Assembly (NCBI GenBank): GCA_958450325.1
Contig: OY288243.1
Span: 36,818,678-36,882,677 of the forward strand
From: Agrostemma githago
Taxonomy: Eukaryota; Streptophyta; Magnoliopsida; Caryophyllales; Caryophyllaceae
Direction of reading: 5' to 3'
Length of the DNA stretch: 64,000 nucleotides
Part shown: positions 11,610 to 23,874 of the stretch, one piece after another
Layout: every line of letters begins with the position of its first letter
How positions within the stretch are numbered: the stretch's first letter is position 1
Translations under genes and position numbers: made by a program
The notes under the pieces: model-generated
What the model was told of the DNA's origin: nothing
What the model saw: only the letters and a program-made list of their open reading frames with translations
Databases searched by the model: none

Positions 11610-12667
11610 TATGTGGACATGACGTAGGTCCACCCCGACGCGGCCACGCGCGGGTTTGGGTAGGCGAATGAATCTCCTGGTAAGATTATTCTCGAGTTCG
11701 AAATTTAAGTCAAAGTTGGAGTCGCCACCGAATTTATGGTAATTCGGAACCATTCGAGCCCACTCTATGTCGTCATGGGCTATACACAAAGTACGGCCCA
11801 CTTCGATTTCAGAGTTTATGGGGCCCGTTCCTTTGCATTTCGATACTGATACCATCTACACCGGTATCGTGTAAAGAATGACTCTCGTGCGCCAACGGTT
11901 TCGGGCATCCGGAAACCGAGGTTCTGAGTATGGGGTGAGGGTACGTGTTGGGAAGCCCACTAAGGACACCCAACCCCGCCCGCACAATGGCGGCCTCTAC
12001 TAAGACATCGTTCGTGTTCGTGTACGCGCGGTAGTGAAACGACTAAATGATATGCAAACAGCGTTTTTGGCTAAGCAAGCGAATTATTGGTTAACTACGT
12101 CAAAGTGATTTAGCATGTGATGTTCATTTAAGGCAATAAATGGAAAACATCGAAAATAGAAAACTCGTAAATAAATTACAAATTACACGGGCGGAATACA
12201 ACCCGGAATTCACAATACAACGAGCAATAAAATAGAATAATCGAATAGGAAATGGTAAACGTTAACTAGAAACGGACCCGTATATAATAAATATAAACTA
12301 GACCGTAAGTTGTGCAAATGGACGAACTTCGATTAAATACACATTATATTGTGTATTAAACGGTGGACTGAGATATGGAACCTAGACGTGGTGCTAGCCC
12401 GATCCCGAATCTCGATGCCTTGTCCCGACTTATCACATCGAGGAATAGAGTCTAAATTAATCATGTGTCGGATACGACTAAAGAGTCGTCGACACAAGAT
12501 TAATAGTGCGAGACCGTCGATCAAAGTCGTTTTAAGTGATACGATATGCATGAGTTTTGAAAAATAGGATCACGTGATTGACTTTACACGTGTCGACTAA
12601 AAGACGTAAAAAAATAACGAGGCTCAAATGATGATAAAAGCGCTCGGTTTTCCAGGCTACAGGACCC

Positions 12668-12774
12668 ACTCGATCGAGTCACGGCACGGACTCGGTCGAG
12701 TGTGCCTTTAAGGTGGCTACTGCCCGGTTTTTGGTGTGCTACTCGATCGAGTGGGCTTGTGCACTCGATCGAGT
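12668..12774. promoter_or_regulatory. Four-palindrome module, A 3' LTR, downstream
   Basis: 12-bp palindromes ACTCGATCGAGT or ACTCGGTCGAGT start at 12668, 12690, 12741 and 12763 (offsets 0, 22, 73, 95). It lies about 1.2 kb downstream of the LTR TATA box in the transcribed direction. The spacers differ from those of the other modules. Function unknown. Confidence 0.7.
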
Positions 12775-13589
12775 GCCCTCTGTACGGGTGTTTAATTTGT
12801 GCTTTGAAACGACCCATTTTGTAGCTTTTATGTTTTTGAATCGAGATGCCATTTCGCTAAATATAAATATTGTCCAATTTATATTAGTTTAAATCTCGAT
12901 GGCTCGTCATACTCGACATTCGGTTATAGAACCGACATCTAGTATTTAGAGCGAATTTGCAAAATCGAGTTTGATCGGGTTAGAACAAATATCGATTCCC
13001 TCCGCATCATAATGTCGTAATCAATCCTTTCGGATCGTGTGACAATTAATTCGGCGTCAATGGGTTTCGTCCTAATCCGATTTGTCGATGATTCTTTAGA
13101 ATAATATTTTGAAAGAAATGTGGTCTGACATATTTAACGACGAATCTCCACGATCTATTACGCCCTTAAGTGTTTAGGGCGGCGCACCTCGAAGGGCGCC
13201 ACCTCCAATACGACTTGTAAGGGGATTAAATAGACTTTAGGCGGAATTCGTAATTAAACATATTCGACCCAAAAATTCGACCGTCGTTGCAAACTTAAGT
13301 CCTCGGCATTTTAATATCGTAATTTGGCCTTAAGGCCTACGATCGTTAATTTAGCCTCAACGGACGTTGCTTGGATCGTTTTGAAATTAGTTTTGTTAAA
13401 TAATTATACGCGGTATTAATATTATAACAAAATGTAAATGACGATAATTAAATGTTAGAGGTTAGAATACGATAAGTAAATGTTAGATGTTAGTTGACAT
13501 AAAATAAAATGTTAGATTGCGATAAATAAAATGTTAGTAGCAAAATTAAAATGTTAGTAACAAAATTAAAAATGTTCGTATTAGTTTTA

Positions 13590-13610
13590 GTAATAATAAT
13601 AATAATAATA
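13590..13610. repeat. AAT microsatellite in A 3' LTR
   Basis: About seven TAA/AAT units. The matching tract in the 5' LTR (28602-28641) is about twice as long, so the two LTRs have diverged in repeat number since insertion. Confidence 0.8.
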
Positions 13611-13954
13611 GTGTATATATATATAATCAAAAAAGAGAAAGGAGAAAGGATGTCGGGATTTGAATTACACCCTCAACCTACATGCTTAATTGGTCTCGGA
13701 AACGGACTCGTAATACCGGCGGGAGCGCGGGAGTGTCGAGATATGTAGGGTAAGTTATGGTGTGTGTCTTTGACGAGTTTTGATCTCGAGAATTTGAATG
13801 TGTATGTGTGTATGTAGATGATGGATGATTGAATATTTGAAGGTGTGTTTGATGGTTGATGTATGTAAAGTTGTAGTGTGATTAGGGTAAAAAGTTGTGT
13901 GAAGGTGGTAAAAAGGTAGAAAAAGTGTTGTGTCAAATGTGTTGGGGATGATGG

Positions 13955-13965
13955 GGTATTTATAG
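13955..13965 (-). promoter_or_regulatory. TATA box, A 3' LTR
   Basis: CTATAAATACC read on the minus strand, about 515 bp into the LTR, followed by the predicted start of R. The adjoining module at 13987-14093 lies 22-138 bp upstream in promoter orientation. Confidence 0.65.
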
Positions 13966-13986
13966 GGAAATACCCCGGTTCAGGTC

Positions 13987-14093
13987 ACTCGATCGAGTGG
14001 CGCGGGTGCACTCGACCGAGTGCCCGGTCTGGGTCTGGATCGGCCGGTTTATGGCCTTACTCGACCGAGTGGATGTGAGCCACTCGATCGAGT
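13987..14093. promoter_or_regulatory. Four-palindrome module next to TATA, A 3' LTR
   Basis: Palindromes start at 13987, 14010, 14059 and 14082 (offsets 0, 23, 72, 95). The last is part of a 16-bp palindrome ccactcgatcgagtgg. The position immediately upstream of the LTR TATA box suggests a U3 promoter or enhancer element. Confidence 0.7.
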
Positions 14094-14480
14094 GGGTGTG
14101 AATGGAGGGAGTGTAAATAGGGCATGATTTGTTGCCTTTTTTGAATGAGATTTGTTTGTTGGACAAGCTTCTAGAAGCGAACTTGGCTGTTTTTTGTGTC
14201 GGATTCGTCTTTGACCGGGTTTTGACCCGGTCGCCAAAAGACGGTTTCATTTCCGGTGTCGGTTTTGACCCAAATTAGTCTCATTTTATTGGAAACGACC
14301 CACTGGGCCTGGATTTGAAGTTGGTTTTGAGAGATTTGCACTCCGCTAAATGCCCACGTCGGATACTATTGATTCTGAGTCCGTATTCGAGCGTATTAAG
14401 TCACGTTTACGTCCGATCATCATCGGGTGTTTTGTCGGAAGCTGCTATAGACAGTAGCAGGCAAAATGCGGGGGTCTACA

Positions 14481-14493
14481 GAGCCCCCACTCT
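14481..14493 (-). other. Polypurine tract of element A
   Basis: Minus-strand agagtgggggctc directly abuts the LTR start TGTAGAC. Element B has an identical tract at 45495-45507. This is the primer site for plus-strand DNA synthesis. Confidence 0.8.
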
Positions 14494-17334
14494 GACTGAG
14501 GCTTGGACAAGGCGAAAGTCAGAGTAGCTACCAGGCCAATCGAGGATTACGACCTGGCAGCCTTCCGGTCGGGTCGTTTATAGTCCATTAGACTTGCGTG
14601 AAGGGCTCGCCAGCCATAAGAAAAGGGGTCATACCTGTCCTGATGACGATAGCTCCGTGGGGAGTCGGACTTGCCTTTGAACTCCTTGGTGTACCTGTAT
14701 TTGCACGTATATTTAGGTGAAACACCGACTCATGCTGGGGAGTAAAGTAGCTGCGCGGGGACTTGCTTCTGAAGTCTTGGGTGTACCCGTATGCCGACAC
14801 ATCACGTCTTGGATGTAGCATTCCAGGAGAAACACCGCTTTTGGTGTTCCGCTGGGAAGCACTAGCTGACACCTGAAATGTTAGATACATAGGTAGAAAT
14901 AGCAGGCATAGTATATAGCAAGATAGCACATAGGGAATGCAGTTAGCATCTATAGACCAGTTTGCGCTGGGGGAAATGATTTTTGCTTAGTTTTGAAATC
15001 GAAGTCCTGAAAGCAACTCACGTGCTAGGAGATAGGTTTTCAAAATTGAAAAGGGTAGAAAAGAAATTTGCAGTTTAAATAGACCGAAATTTGACCTTGT
15101 CGAAAAGGATTTTCTCAAATGGCTAAGTTTTGCAAATTTTTAAAATGAGAATTTGAAGGGAGAAACATATCGACAGACTCGACTCTGGACGTGACCGGGC
15201 TAACAGACACGACTGGACTCTCGAGGGGTTGGACTGTGACTCCATAGGGGGTGGGCCACCTAAGATGACAAGACTCTTAAGCTGCGCTATTCCGTAGCCT
15301 AGGCGAGTGGCAACACGGTCGAAGATCGAAAAGGGAAGGATGCGGTATAGGAGGAGTGCAGCAGTAGCAGTGTTGTAGACTAGTACTCTTTGAATTTTTG
15401 GTTTTGGGGTACATTCCCAAAGTGGGTGTCGCATCGAGTCCCGACAGATTCTCGTCTTCGACTGAGCCGAGTACTAGGACACACTATAGAAAGGAGGCTA
15501 TTTTTTGAAAGTCATTTGAATTTTGTGAATGGATGGAGGTCTTCTGCCTAAGAGAAGCCCTCAGGACGATAAAGCTAGCTGTTGAGAACATGACAGTGTC
15601 GTGACAGAAATGATGGTGCTTTTTGAATATGTGTCAATGTGGGTGGTTGTGCCCTTGTTGAAAGGCTGCCTACGTATTCACGTGTAGTGAAATCAAACCA
15701 AGCCGTAGTTCAGTGGATTGAAAGATATGTTATGTTGCCTAGTTTATTAGAGCTTTGTGTAACTAGCCACAGCGATGATGTAGGCTAGGTGTGTTGATGT
15801 GTTCCCAATGATGTCTTGATCAAAGGGCTGGAATAGTTAGAATGTTGATCCTGTGACTGTGAGCGTTCTCCGGGCTAGCCCCCAGAGGTGGTGTGAACTA
15901 TTTGGGCATGTTCTATGCCGACCGCAGGCTGAGTTCCCGTGTTTGGGGTTGGTAACTGGTTTGGATGTTTTTGGAAATGTGGAGCTAGGTCGCAAGTGGC
16001 TTTGATGATTCGAAATCTGGAGGTCGATTTTGTGGAGCTAAAGCTTCGAGGTTAAGGTATTGTAATGTGGTAGGAAACGGGGAAGTCGAGTAAAAATGAC
16101 TCGAACTTCGATCGCGGTTGGTTGATAATGCGGGATCTGATTTCCATGTCTGGCCCTAATGGTTAGGGGTATCCTATGGAGCTTGAATCCTCAAAATTCC
16201 GGGCTGTCTCTTAGCCTAGGTCTCAGGAAGGTCTTGAAGGTTGTAATGCGGGAAGGCTAAGTGTGGTGTTAGCTGACTAGCTAATTGTTTTTCCCCTATT
16301 CGATGGTATGGGCATTGATAATTTTTGAATTGACCGTACCCCGGTCAAGGGATTTTCACTTGAGTTGAACGTTGACCACGGTCATGGGTATTTGAATTTT
16401 TTGTTTTTTTTTTGTTTTTTTTTGGGTTGACCTCTTAGCCCCGGTCGTGGGATCCTTCACTTGAGTTGACTGTGTCCCGGTCTAGGGATTGATCGTATCT
16501 GGTCGAGGGATGTTGAGAGTTCTTTTTTGGTCATGGCCAGCTCTTTTGTTTCGGCCTTTTGCTTTTTTCCTTGGACTTTTGAATTTTTTTTGTCCAACTC
16601 TTTTTTTTCTTTTTTTTTTTCACGGTAATCCCCTCCTATGGTGTTGTGGGTAGATTTGGGGGTGGGCCCATCGGTTGAATTAGGCTTGTGGAGCCAAACC
16701 TTTGTAAGGTGTAAGCCTAGTTGGTATTTGTGTGAGTGCAACTCATGGTGGAGTACTCTACGGTAAGCATGGTGGTTTGGATCTCGTTATTGTCATCATA
16801 ATTCCGAGCAGGCTTGGTGGGAGCATCGTCCCGAGTTGGGTATTTTTGGCATCAAGCCTATAGAGTCACGATGCTTCTTTTTTGCTTCTGGTCAGACTAA
16901 CGCCTAAGGTAGGGATTGATCAGTCTTATTGGAGGGGTGTTTATTGTGGGAAATGGGCTTGCCTTCCGTCTTGAACCCAAACTAGGAGATTACCTAGATT
17001 TGTCATAGGATTCGATACTGCTCCTACTAGAGGTAGTTATGTGGCTGTCTATGCCGGACATGGAACAGGTAAGGGAAAACATGGGTCTCAGTTCCTGCAG
17101 TCATTATAGATGTGCCTTTAATAGTCACGTGCATGTGCTCACAGTGTATGATGGTGTTCATCATGTTCTCGGAAACACATAAGGAAGCATATATGAGAGA
17201 TTCAAAAAGTTGATTTTATTAAATTTTGGAAAGAGGACAGAATACAGTTGACTCTGACTCTGACATCGGAATTGAAAGAAATAGAACACCCTAGACTCGG
17301 ACTTAAATCAAATCTGGACTCTGGGATGAGGTTG
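14494..17334 (-). mobile_element. Element A 3' non-coding region, pol absent
   Basis: This stretch lies between gag and the 3' polypurine tract. The first 170 bp next to the tract match element B 45508-45660. A block at 15661-15714 (ggctgcctacgtattcacg ... ccgtagttcag) matches B 48150-48198, just 3' of B's pol. B has its antisense gene between these two blocks, and A lacks it. From 15720 to 17334 I see GT-rich, homopolymer-rich sequence with (c)ccggtc..ggga phrases near 16340-16510 and no RT, RNase H or integrase motif in any frame. The 113-aa, 103-aa and 94-aa open frames here look like chance. Confidence 0.65.
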
Positions 17335-18273
17335 TCAGTAATCTTCGGCTTCTAAGGACTCAAATGGATGTCCAGTATAGCCTTCGGTAGAAGCTTTACC
17401 CAGATCTTCATTATGTCGAAGATCGTCTTCAATCCTAGTGCCCATTTCGGTAAGCACTGCAAAGTTTAAAATGCCGGCATACCTAAGAAGGACGCGGTAG
17501 GAGGGTAGAAGGTTGTTGATGAATGCCTCCACTAGTGTCTTCTCGCTGGGCTTGTCTATCAGCTTAACACTCTCAGCCCGCCAACGTTGAAGGTATTTGG
17601 TGAAACCTTCTGTTGGATCTTGGGCCATGACTTCTAAAGTCCGCATGGTAGTCTGAAGTTCAGTATTATCATAATAGTTTTTAGCGAACTCGGTAGCCAC
17701 ATCTTCCCAAGTGGGGAATCTTTTTGTATTAAGCCTATAGAACCAGGCTTTTGGATATTTCCCGAGGGATGTGCCAAACAGATTGATGAACATGTCGGCT
17801 TTGACCCCCTTGATCGCCATAAACGCCTTGAAAGCTCGGAGGTGTAGTAATGGATCCTCCGTCCCTTCGAATATGGGTAACCCTTCTAGATTGAGATCTG
17901 TAGGTAGTTTCTCACTAATGGGTGTATAGTCTCGAGAGTTTTCAACTCGGATGTTGTTCTCTTGGGAGGCATGGAAGTGTTGTTCGAGCTCACGCACCGT
18001 GCTGATCAGTTTGGCAAATGGCCCAGTATTTACCGATCCATAATTGAAGTCTTGTTCTTCAACGACAGTTAGACTAGCATCCAAGGCCTCTTGGTCGGCT
18101 CTTATGAACCCTAGTTGGGTTTCAAACATGGCCTGCTTACTAGCCATGGTTTCTAGCAAAGCCTTCAGTTCATTAATGGTGTTTTCCATCTCCCTATTCC
18201 CGGTTGTGGATGTCATCCTCTGCGAGAATAGCCACGTAATAAGAAATGTTGCTTCGGAACTTGAATACACCAA
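17335..18273 (-). CDS. gag: Gag polyprotein of element A
   Basis: 312 codons are open, but a more likely start is the Met at 18216 (MTSTTGNREMEN), giving 293 aa. The N-terminus is helical and coiled-coil-like (NELKALLETMASKQAMFETQ). From about residue 135 there is a retrotransposon capsid-type domain: GTEDPLLHLRAFKAFM, KYPKAWFYRL, FPTWEDVATEFAKNYY, and FTKYLQRWRAESVKL followed by FINNLLPSYR. This is the classic order of plant Ty3 Tat gag, which forms the virus-like particle that packages element RNA. No CCHC knuckle and no protease follow, and the frame stops cleanly at 17335. An intact gag without pol could supply particles for relatives. Not disrupted in this copy. Confidence 0.85.
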   Translation of the reverse strand: MVYSSSEATFLITWLFSQRMTSTTGNREMENTINELKALLETMASKQAMFETQLGFIRADQEALDASLTVVEEQDFNYGSVNTGPFAKLISTVRELEQHFHASQENNIRVENSRDYTPISEKLPTDLNLEGLPIFEGTEDPLLHLRAFKAFMAIKGVKADMFINLFGTSLGKYPKAWFYRLNTKRFPTWEDVATEFAKNYYDNTELQTTMRTLEVMAQDPTEGFTKYLQRWRAESVKLIDKPSEKTLVEAFINNLLPSYRVLLRYAGILNFAVLTEMGTRIEDDLRHNEDLGKASTEGYTGHPFESLEAEDY

Positions 18274-18893
18274 GGCATAGGAAATAGCGCGGGAGGAGAG
18301 ACAACTCTGGTTTGACTCGGGTTAGACTCTCCTAAGACAAATATGTAGGGTACGATTCTCGGAGTGATTGTGATTAATCGCCCCGTCGGAGAATAGCCCC
18401 CAAGTGAGACCAAGGACTCTTGTAGGACTCATATGGTGCGACATCTAAGTGACTCAAAAGCGGGGTACGTGAGACAACACGTGTAAGACATGACCCTTAG
18501 AGTAACCGTGATTGATCGCTCTGCTGAAGGGTAGCCCCCGAGTGAGATTGAAGGTTTTGTTAAGACTCGAGTGTCGGACGAGTGACCCTTAGACGTAAGG
18601 ATCACGAACCTTTAGCTACAGGGCTATGCCTTGTAAAAGGTTGACTCGGCCTCGAGGAAGGCAGACGGGTAAGGGAGGAAACTTGCGATGTAGGATCGGC
18701 AGAGTTTCGACGCTAGAGACCCTTGACTTGACTCGAATAAGGGTGGCCCTGTGATTAGGGTAGACCCTTAAGTTAAAGAGTTCTAGAGTTGTAATGACTC
18801 GACTAACAGATTGAAAGACGGGCGAGATTCCCTTAGGAAAGGTCGTGGGGACCGTCCTGCTAGAGGAAAAGATCGCGTGATACTTTCTAGTTA
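18274..18893 (-). mobile_element. Element A leader, gag-proximal part
   Basis: Non-coding. It holds two diverged direct copies of a block containing gtgattgatcgc and agcccccgagtgagat (18330-18420 and 18480-18560, spaced about 150 bp). It continues beyond nested element D at 25442, with a shared actcgagtgt phrase on both sides. Confidence 0.6.
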
Positions 18894-20657
18894 TGTAATA
18901 CTCGTCATGTATTACGAGTTTTTCCTATTTAATTCGGGTATCATTAATGGGTAGTAGTATAGATTTGTGGTCAACCCATATTGTTTCACTGATTTCGAAT
19001 ACCCGTATATTATATAACCCATTTAGTAATCTAATAACCCAACTTATTACACGTATAATCTAAAAGCCCATTTAGTAAGCACGTATAACCTACCCATTTA
19101 TTTATTAACCTAGAGTATTTATATTAACCTATTAGCATCATGGATGATGCACACCACCTCTTCACCTTTTAACTTGCAGATGCCAATTCTATACCCAAAA
19201 CCGCATGCCGCACCATCGTCTCATACCCCCTTTAAATTCATTTGTTGTCCCCTTCATCACGCACGCCGTTCCCCTCTCTTTGTCAACCGTCTTTCAACTC
19301 GCGTAGGGGATTCGGGACGGAGTGTGTGATGATTATTACACTACACATGGATAGTTGGTTATGAACGTGAACAACATCATCAATGGTGGTCGTGGTGGTG
19401 TAAGTATTTGTAAGGTTCGTACCGATTCATTGGCTTTGGTGTCATTCCTCTATTTCTCCATTTTCTGTTGTGTTTCATGAGCCTTAGACAAAGTAATTAG
19501 CCGTTGTGGATGTCGGGCTGTGGTTGTTATCGGGACTGTAGCTGTTGACGTTGTGGTGGTGTTATTATTGTCGTCGGGCTGTTGGTGAAGTCGGGGTGAA
19601 GTTTGTTGTTGTTGTCGTGTTATATATTGCTAGTATGAATGGTTGGTGTTATAGGTGGTTAATTCGGGTCAGTTTTATCTTATATTTTGGCTAGGTTTGG
19701 TCGGTTTTCATATTTTAGTTTAATTAGGTCTGCTCGGTTTCATTTAATCACCTAGTTGGGTCGGTATCAGTTTCTTTTATAATAACTACGTTAGGTTCGA
19801 TATTAATTAAAGTATACAATATTTTACTAGGATTGGATTTTGACGAGTTTTCGTGGTGAATACTAATACCGACGTGGTGGTGACTTGCAAACTAGGTAAG
19901 GTTATCCTTACTCAGTTTACGTTGTATGTATGCATTTTGTATGATATGTAATGGTATAATGGTTATATTGAGATTGCGGCTGTGTGCCTATTGAGATTGA
20001 GGTTGTGTGCCTATATTGATATTGAGGCTGTGTGCCTATTGAGATTGCGGCTGTGTGCCGATTGAGAGAAGCTAGCTAGGACTAGCTAGGCCCGGTTGAT
20101 CTCGGGACCTTCCCTGATGTTTCCTCCTAGGAGAGCTTAGGAGGGGTGTGCACACTAGGACTGACGGGGCGTGACTGCGGTCGCGATAGATAATAGGAAT
20201 GATGATGATGATGATGATACTGATACTGATGATTGCGATGTTGGTTGTACTAATGTTATTTAATATTATCGTAAACTGACCTTGTGTGTATGTCTATGTG
20301 TCTGTGATGATCTTATTGATGTTTCCGATCAATTGGGGAGCAGTCTATAATGCAGGTAATGTATATTATGATGTGTTTGGATGCTGGGATACATGTACGG
20401 GATTGGGGTGAGCGCGACTTATGAGTCCAGACGTAGTACGAGTGAATGCATAGGCATTCCCGTTTTTATAGAAGGTGTAGCTTCCGCTGTATAACCAGAG
20501 TTGTAATAGTTATTGAGTTGTAATGTTTAAATCATGTGGCCGGTTTGGCATTCCATATTGTATTGTAATGAGCTACTACCTCGGGGAACCGAGATGGTAA
20601 CGCCTTTATTTACTTGGGAATGTCTGGTAAGGCTCCTACGTAAATGGGGGTGTTACA
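18894..20657 (+). repeat. Element D 5' LTR (1764 bp)
   Basis: TGTAATACTCG to TGTTACA. It contains short direct repeats of a tgagattg.ggctgtgtgcc phrase (19968-20065) and a (GAT)n run near 20193-20216. The 61-aa open frame at 19144-19329 is present in both LTRs but has no recognisable domain. Confidence 0.85.
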
Positions 20658-23600
20658 AAGTTTATGTTCTGAGTCGTACCTTGTTGATTTCTATTCTAGA
20701 TGGTTTAAATGAGTATTTATAAAAACTCATGTTGAGCTAATGACACATAGATTTACAGTACTTCATCATACTTGAATATTGTGTTTATCGAGTTCTGTTT
20801 TGATGAACTAAACAAACATGTTTGCTAAATGTGTCGAGATATTGTCGGAACAACTTAAAACATCTTCGATTAACCTGAACAATGTGTTACTGGATTGTTT
20901 CAAATGTTACAGTGCCTATTTCATAAAATTCGGACAGTTACTCAAAGGAAGTCTAGTTTTTCCTTGTAAGATTTCGTTATATAACTTCAAGTATTTTGGT
21001 CCGAGGAAATTAATTGATCATAGAAAGTCTAACTCTGTCCGCAAATTTTGGGTGGTCAAGTCCCTTTTATAAACCCTATTTTTTTTAGATCAAACTAGCA
21101 TTTGATAATCTTACTGGGTACACTTAGAAGAGTCTGTGTATTGTTAGACCTTGGTATTACTTAAAAGAAGGTTTTCAAATTCATTTTATAAATAGAAACT
21201 CTTAGTGGATAAAAATTCGTTAGTTCATGAAAATTTGGAAACGGTTTGGACTTCAAAGTTTAGATTACTGTTTTGGGAATCTAACCCCACTTGTCTTGCA
21301 CTATGCTGAGTTATAATGAGCTAATTATGATTTCCTACCATTGCAGCACTGCTGAGAACGGGGTCGAAATCGTTAAGATTGTTATCATTACCTTGCTTGC
21401 ATGAATACTTTAAAATGATCGTATGTTGCATTACTGCATAGTATTATGGAGTGATGTTTATATACTCTTGATGAAATAAGGATAATTACGAGTCATAAGA
21501 TGTCGAGACTGGTTGTGTGTTATTACTTACCATGATATAGAAAATAGTGGCTTCAACGTGTTGTTGTTGGATAAATTGTGTTATGATTATAAATTGATTA
21601 TGTGATAAAAGAACATATGTACTATTTTGGACATGTCTAATAAGTAAGGGTCGTAATAGTAAGGAGTAAAATTAAGTTGAATCACTAAACTGCGAACCGA
21701 GTACTCAATTGTGTATGGTTTTGCTTACTCTTGTATATTCTTAATGGGTCGTTTGTGCATTAACTCCATGTTTTATTATGCCTATGTGACGATCCTAGGT
21801 CTTCAGTCGTATGTTGTAATTGGGTATTCTGTTGAAATATATGTCACCTTTTATCTGTGTTAGATTCCTGAAGTTATTAACTTGCTCATCTAGATTTGTG
21901 TAGGCTATGTGGTTGTCTTACCTCGAAAACCTTATTGTTTTGAGTCATGATTTCAAATCTTGTGGTGCTAACGATGGATCAGCGTAGTTCCTACATATAT
22001 ATATATATATATATCTGAACCTGAAAAGATTTACATGTGTAAACTGTGTACTGAATATGATAAGTAAATAATCTTAGTGAGTTAAAAGTTTCCATGATAA
22101 AAGCTCTCTCATTCTTAATTACTCTTGTATATCCTTAGTGATTCATTCCTATATTTAATAATAGATGAGTAAATAACGTGAACGATTAAGATAGTTGTAT
22201 GGAGTCTTAAATATGAGTAGATATACATTAGTTATGTGTCTATCACAAATAGGAGTCGAATAAATCGCCTAACAATAAGATAATTGAACACTATTTGACA
22301 CAAGTTATATAACCTTGCCTATAGTATGTAGAACCCTTGCGGTTTCAACTGGTTGTATTGTTGTTGATGTGTACTCTAATATGATAAAACCATAGAAGTA
22401 ACACCATGGTTTTGAGTCTACGGAGAAAGATAGAATGTCATTTACTGTCATGTTTTGAATATCATGCAAACTGTCTTCATGTAATCTAACTTGTTTCGAT
22501 CACTTGAGTATTATTTAATGCGATTATGTCATTAAGCCTAATTGTTACTCGAGTTTTGGAATAATGGTTGTTGAAATGTGAGTTATGAGTCTTGTTTGGT
22601 GTATTATATAACGATGTAATGGTTGGCAGGACCGAACTATCTAATTGGGTTAAAGTGATTATAATATGTGAATCAAGCACTATGTCCTTGTGTGTTAAGG
22701 TCGGTGATGGTGTAATTTGAAATAGTTGGAAATGTGCACGAATCGTTAGTGTCGTCATGTGCGTTTCAATGTTAACAAGTCTGGACTTGTTCGAATTTTA
22801 TTTATTTATTTTGAACATTTGAAATGAGCTAAGAAGTGTTGGTGACGGTTGGTATGACTAGACGGGTGTATGAAATGTTGATGTTCGGCCGTTTGTACTA
22901 GAAATTGTTAAGGTCAGTAAGGTGACTATGATATTTATGAGTATGACATTTATGCGTATGGTGACTGAGATTTCAGTCTGAGACTAGTTGAAAGCGGAAT
23001 AAGAGGGTTGTGTACGAGTCACTACCATTTGTCTACCCCTTATCCAGGGACGTGATCGTGTTTGGGGTTATTAATGAGATTTGTCATTTAAACGTTAAGT
23101 TCAATCGACTATTGGTATAATGTGGTTGAAATGTGAGTCATGTCCGGTGTCTAGTATAATTATAATGTCATGAACTGTGAGGTCCTCGTGACTTGATAAA
23201 CGATCTGCTATTATTAGCTTTGGATGGATTCTGTTCTTAATTGTAAGGATCGCAGAAGCATGGAATGAAGGAAATGGCATAGTCAATGTCTTATGATCTT
23301 AATATGGTATAAAGAATTTTGAGGTTGCGAGGATGTAACCTTGATTATAAGGAGCGTAGGATGTTATACCCCGTTGTTTCCTATGATAGGTGTGCTCTAG
23401 GTGCTTAATGATCGTTTTTGTCGTTAGTTAAGTACATGCGTTATTAGGAGGGTAGGATGTCATACCCATTATTTTCCAATTGTATGTTTGCTTAGTGACC
23501 GCGTAATAAGTCACTGCGTGATAAGTTGGATTAGTTGTCATTAGTTTTAAGTGCGCATATATCGTTAATCAGTAGTACGTAAGACAGGTACAATAGTTAG

Positions 23601-23864
23601 TCATGTGATGAGTCAGGGAAAGTAGTCGAACAAATGTAAATCATAGCAAATGATTGTTAGTCGAGAGGTGTGTTATTGGGTGGATCCTGAACTTCGGGAC
23701 GAAGTTCTTTATAAGGAGGGTAGATTGTAATACCCAGTCCTGATTATTCACGTTATGTTACTCTTGTTACGTTGGTGGTTGGTTGATCAGTTAGGTTGGT
23801 ATAATTAGTCGTTCTGTAACGAGAGACGAACTTCGGGACGAAGTTTCTTATAAGGAGGGTAGAT
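20658..23864 (+). mobile_element. Element D internal region, non-coding
   Basis: All six frames are closed by frequent stops; the longest open frames are about 60-90 codons and show no retroviral motif. An (AT)11 tract lies at 21993-22014. No standard tRNA-primer match follows the left LTR. Four polypurine-like modules lie near the right end (see 23349-23874). Confidence 0.7.
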
Positions 23865-23874
23865 TGCAATACTC
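23349..23874 (+). repeat. Ladder of four polypurine-tract/LTR-start modules
   Basis: The phrase aaggag.gtag-at followed by TGT.ATACCC recurs at 23349-23372, 23444-23467, 23711-23735 and 23850-23874. The last is the genuine junction with the right LTR. The last two also share the preceding gaacttcgggacgaagtt block. They look like repeated copies of the element's 3' junction. Confidence 0.7.

Larger units (their letters stand above)
11612..14480 (-). repeat. Element A 3' LTR (2869 bp)
   Basis: It pairs with 26593-29517. The LTRs are closely similar, with scattered substitutions and indels (for example a roughly 25-bp stretch near 27085 missing here, and a shorter AAT microsatellite here). It contains a TATA box (13955-13965) and two four-palindrome modules (12668-12774, 13987-14093). 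The U3 would be about 14480-13940 in minus orientation. Short ORFs in it are unsupported. Confidence 0.9.

Noticed and set aside
14588..14929. 113-codon minus-strand ORF next to element A's 3' LTR
   Set aside because: The homologous region of B (45600-45840) does not keep the frame.
19144..19329. 61-codon frame identical in both element D LTRs
   Set aside because: It is duplicated only because the LTRs are; no domain and an AT-rich context.
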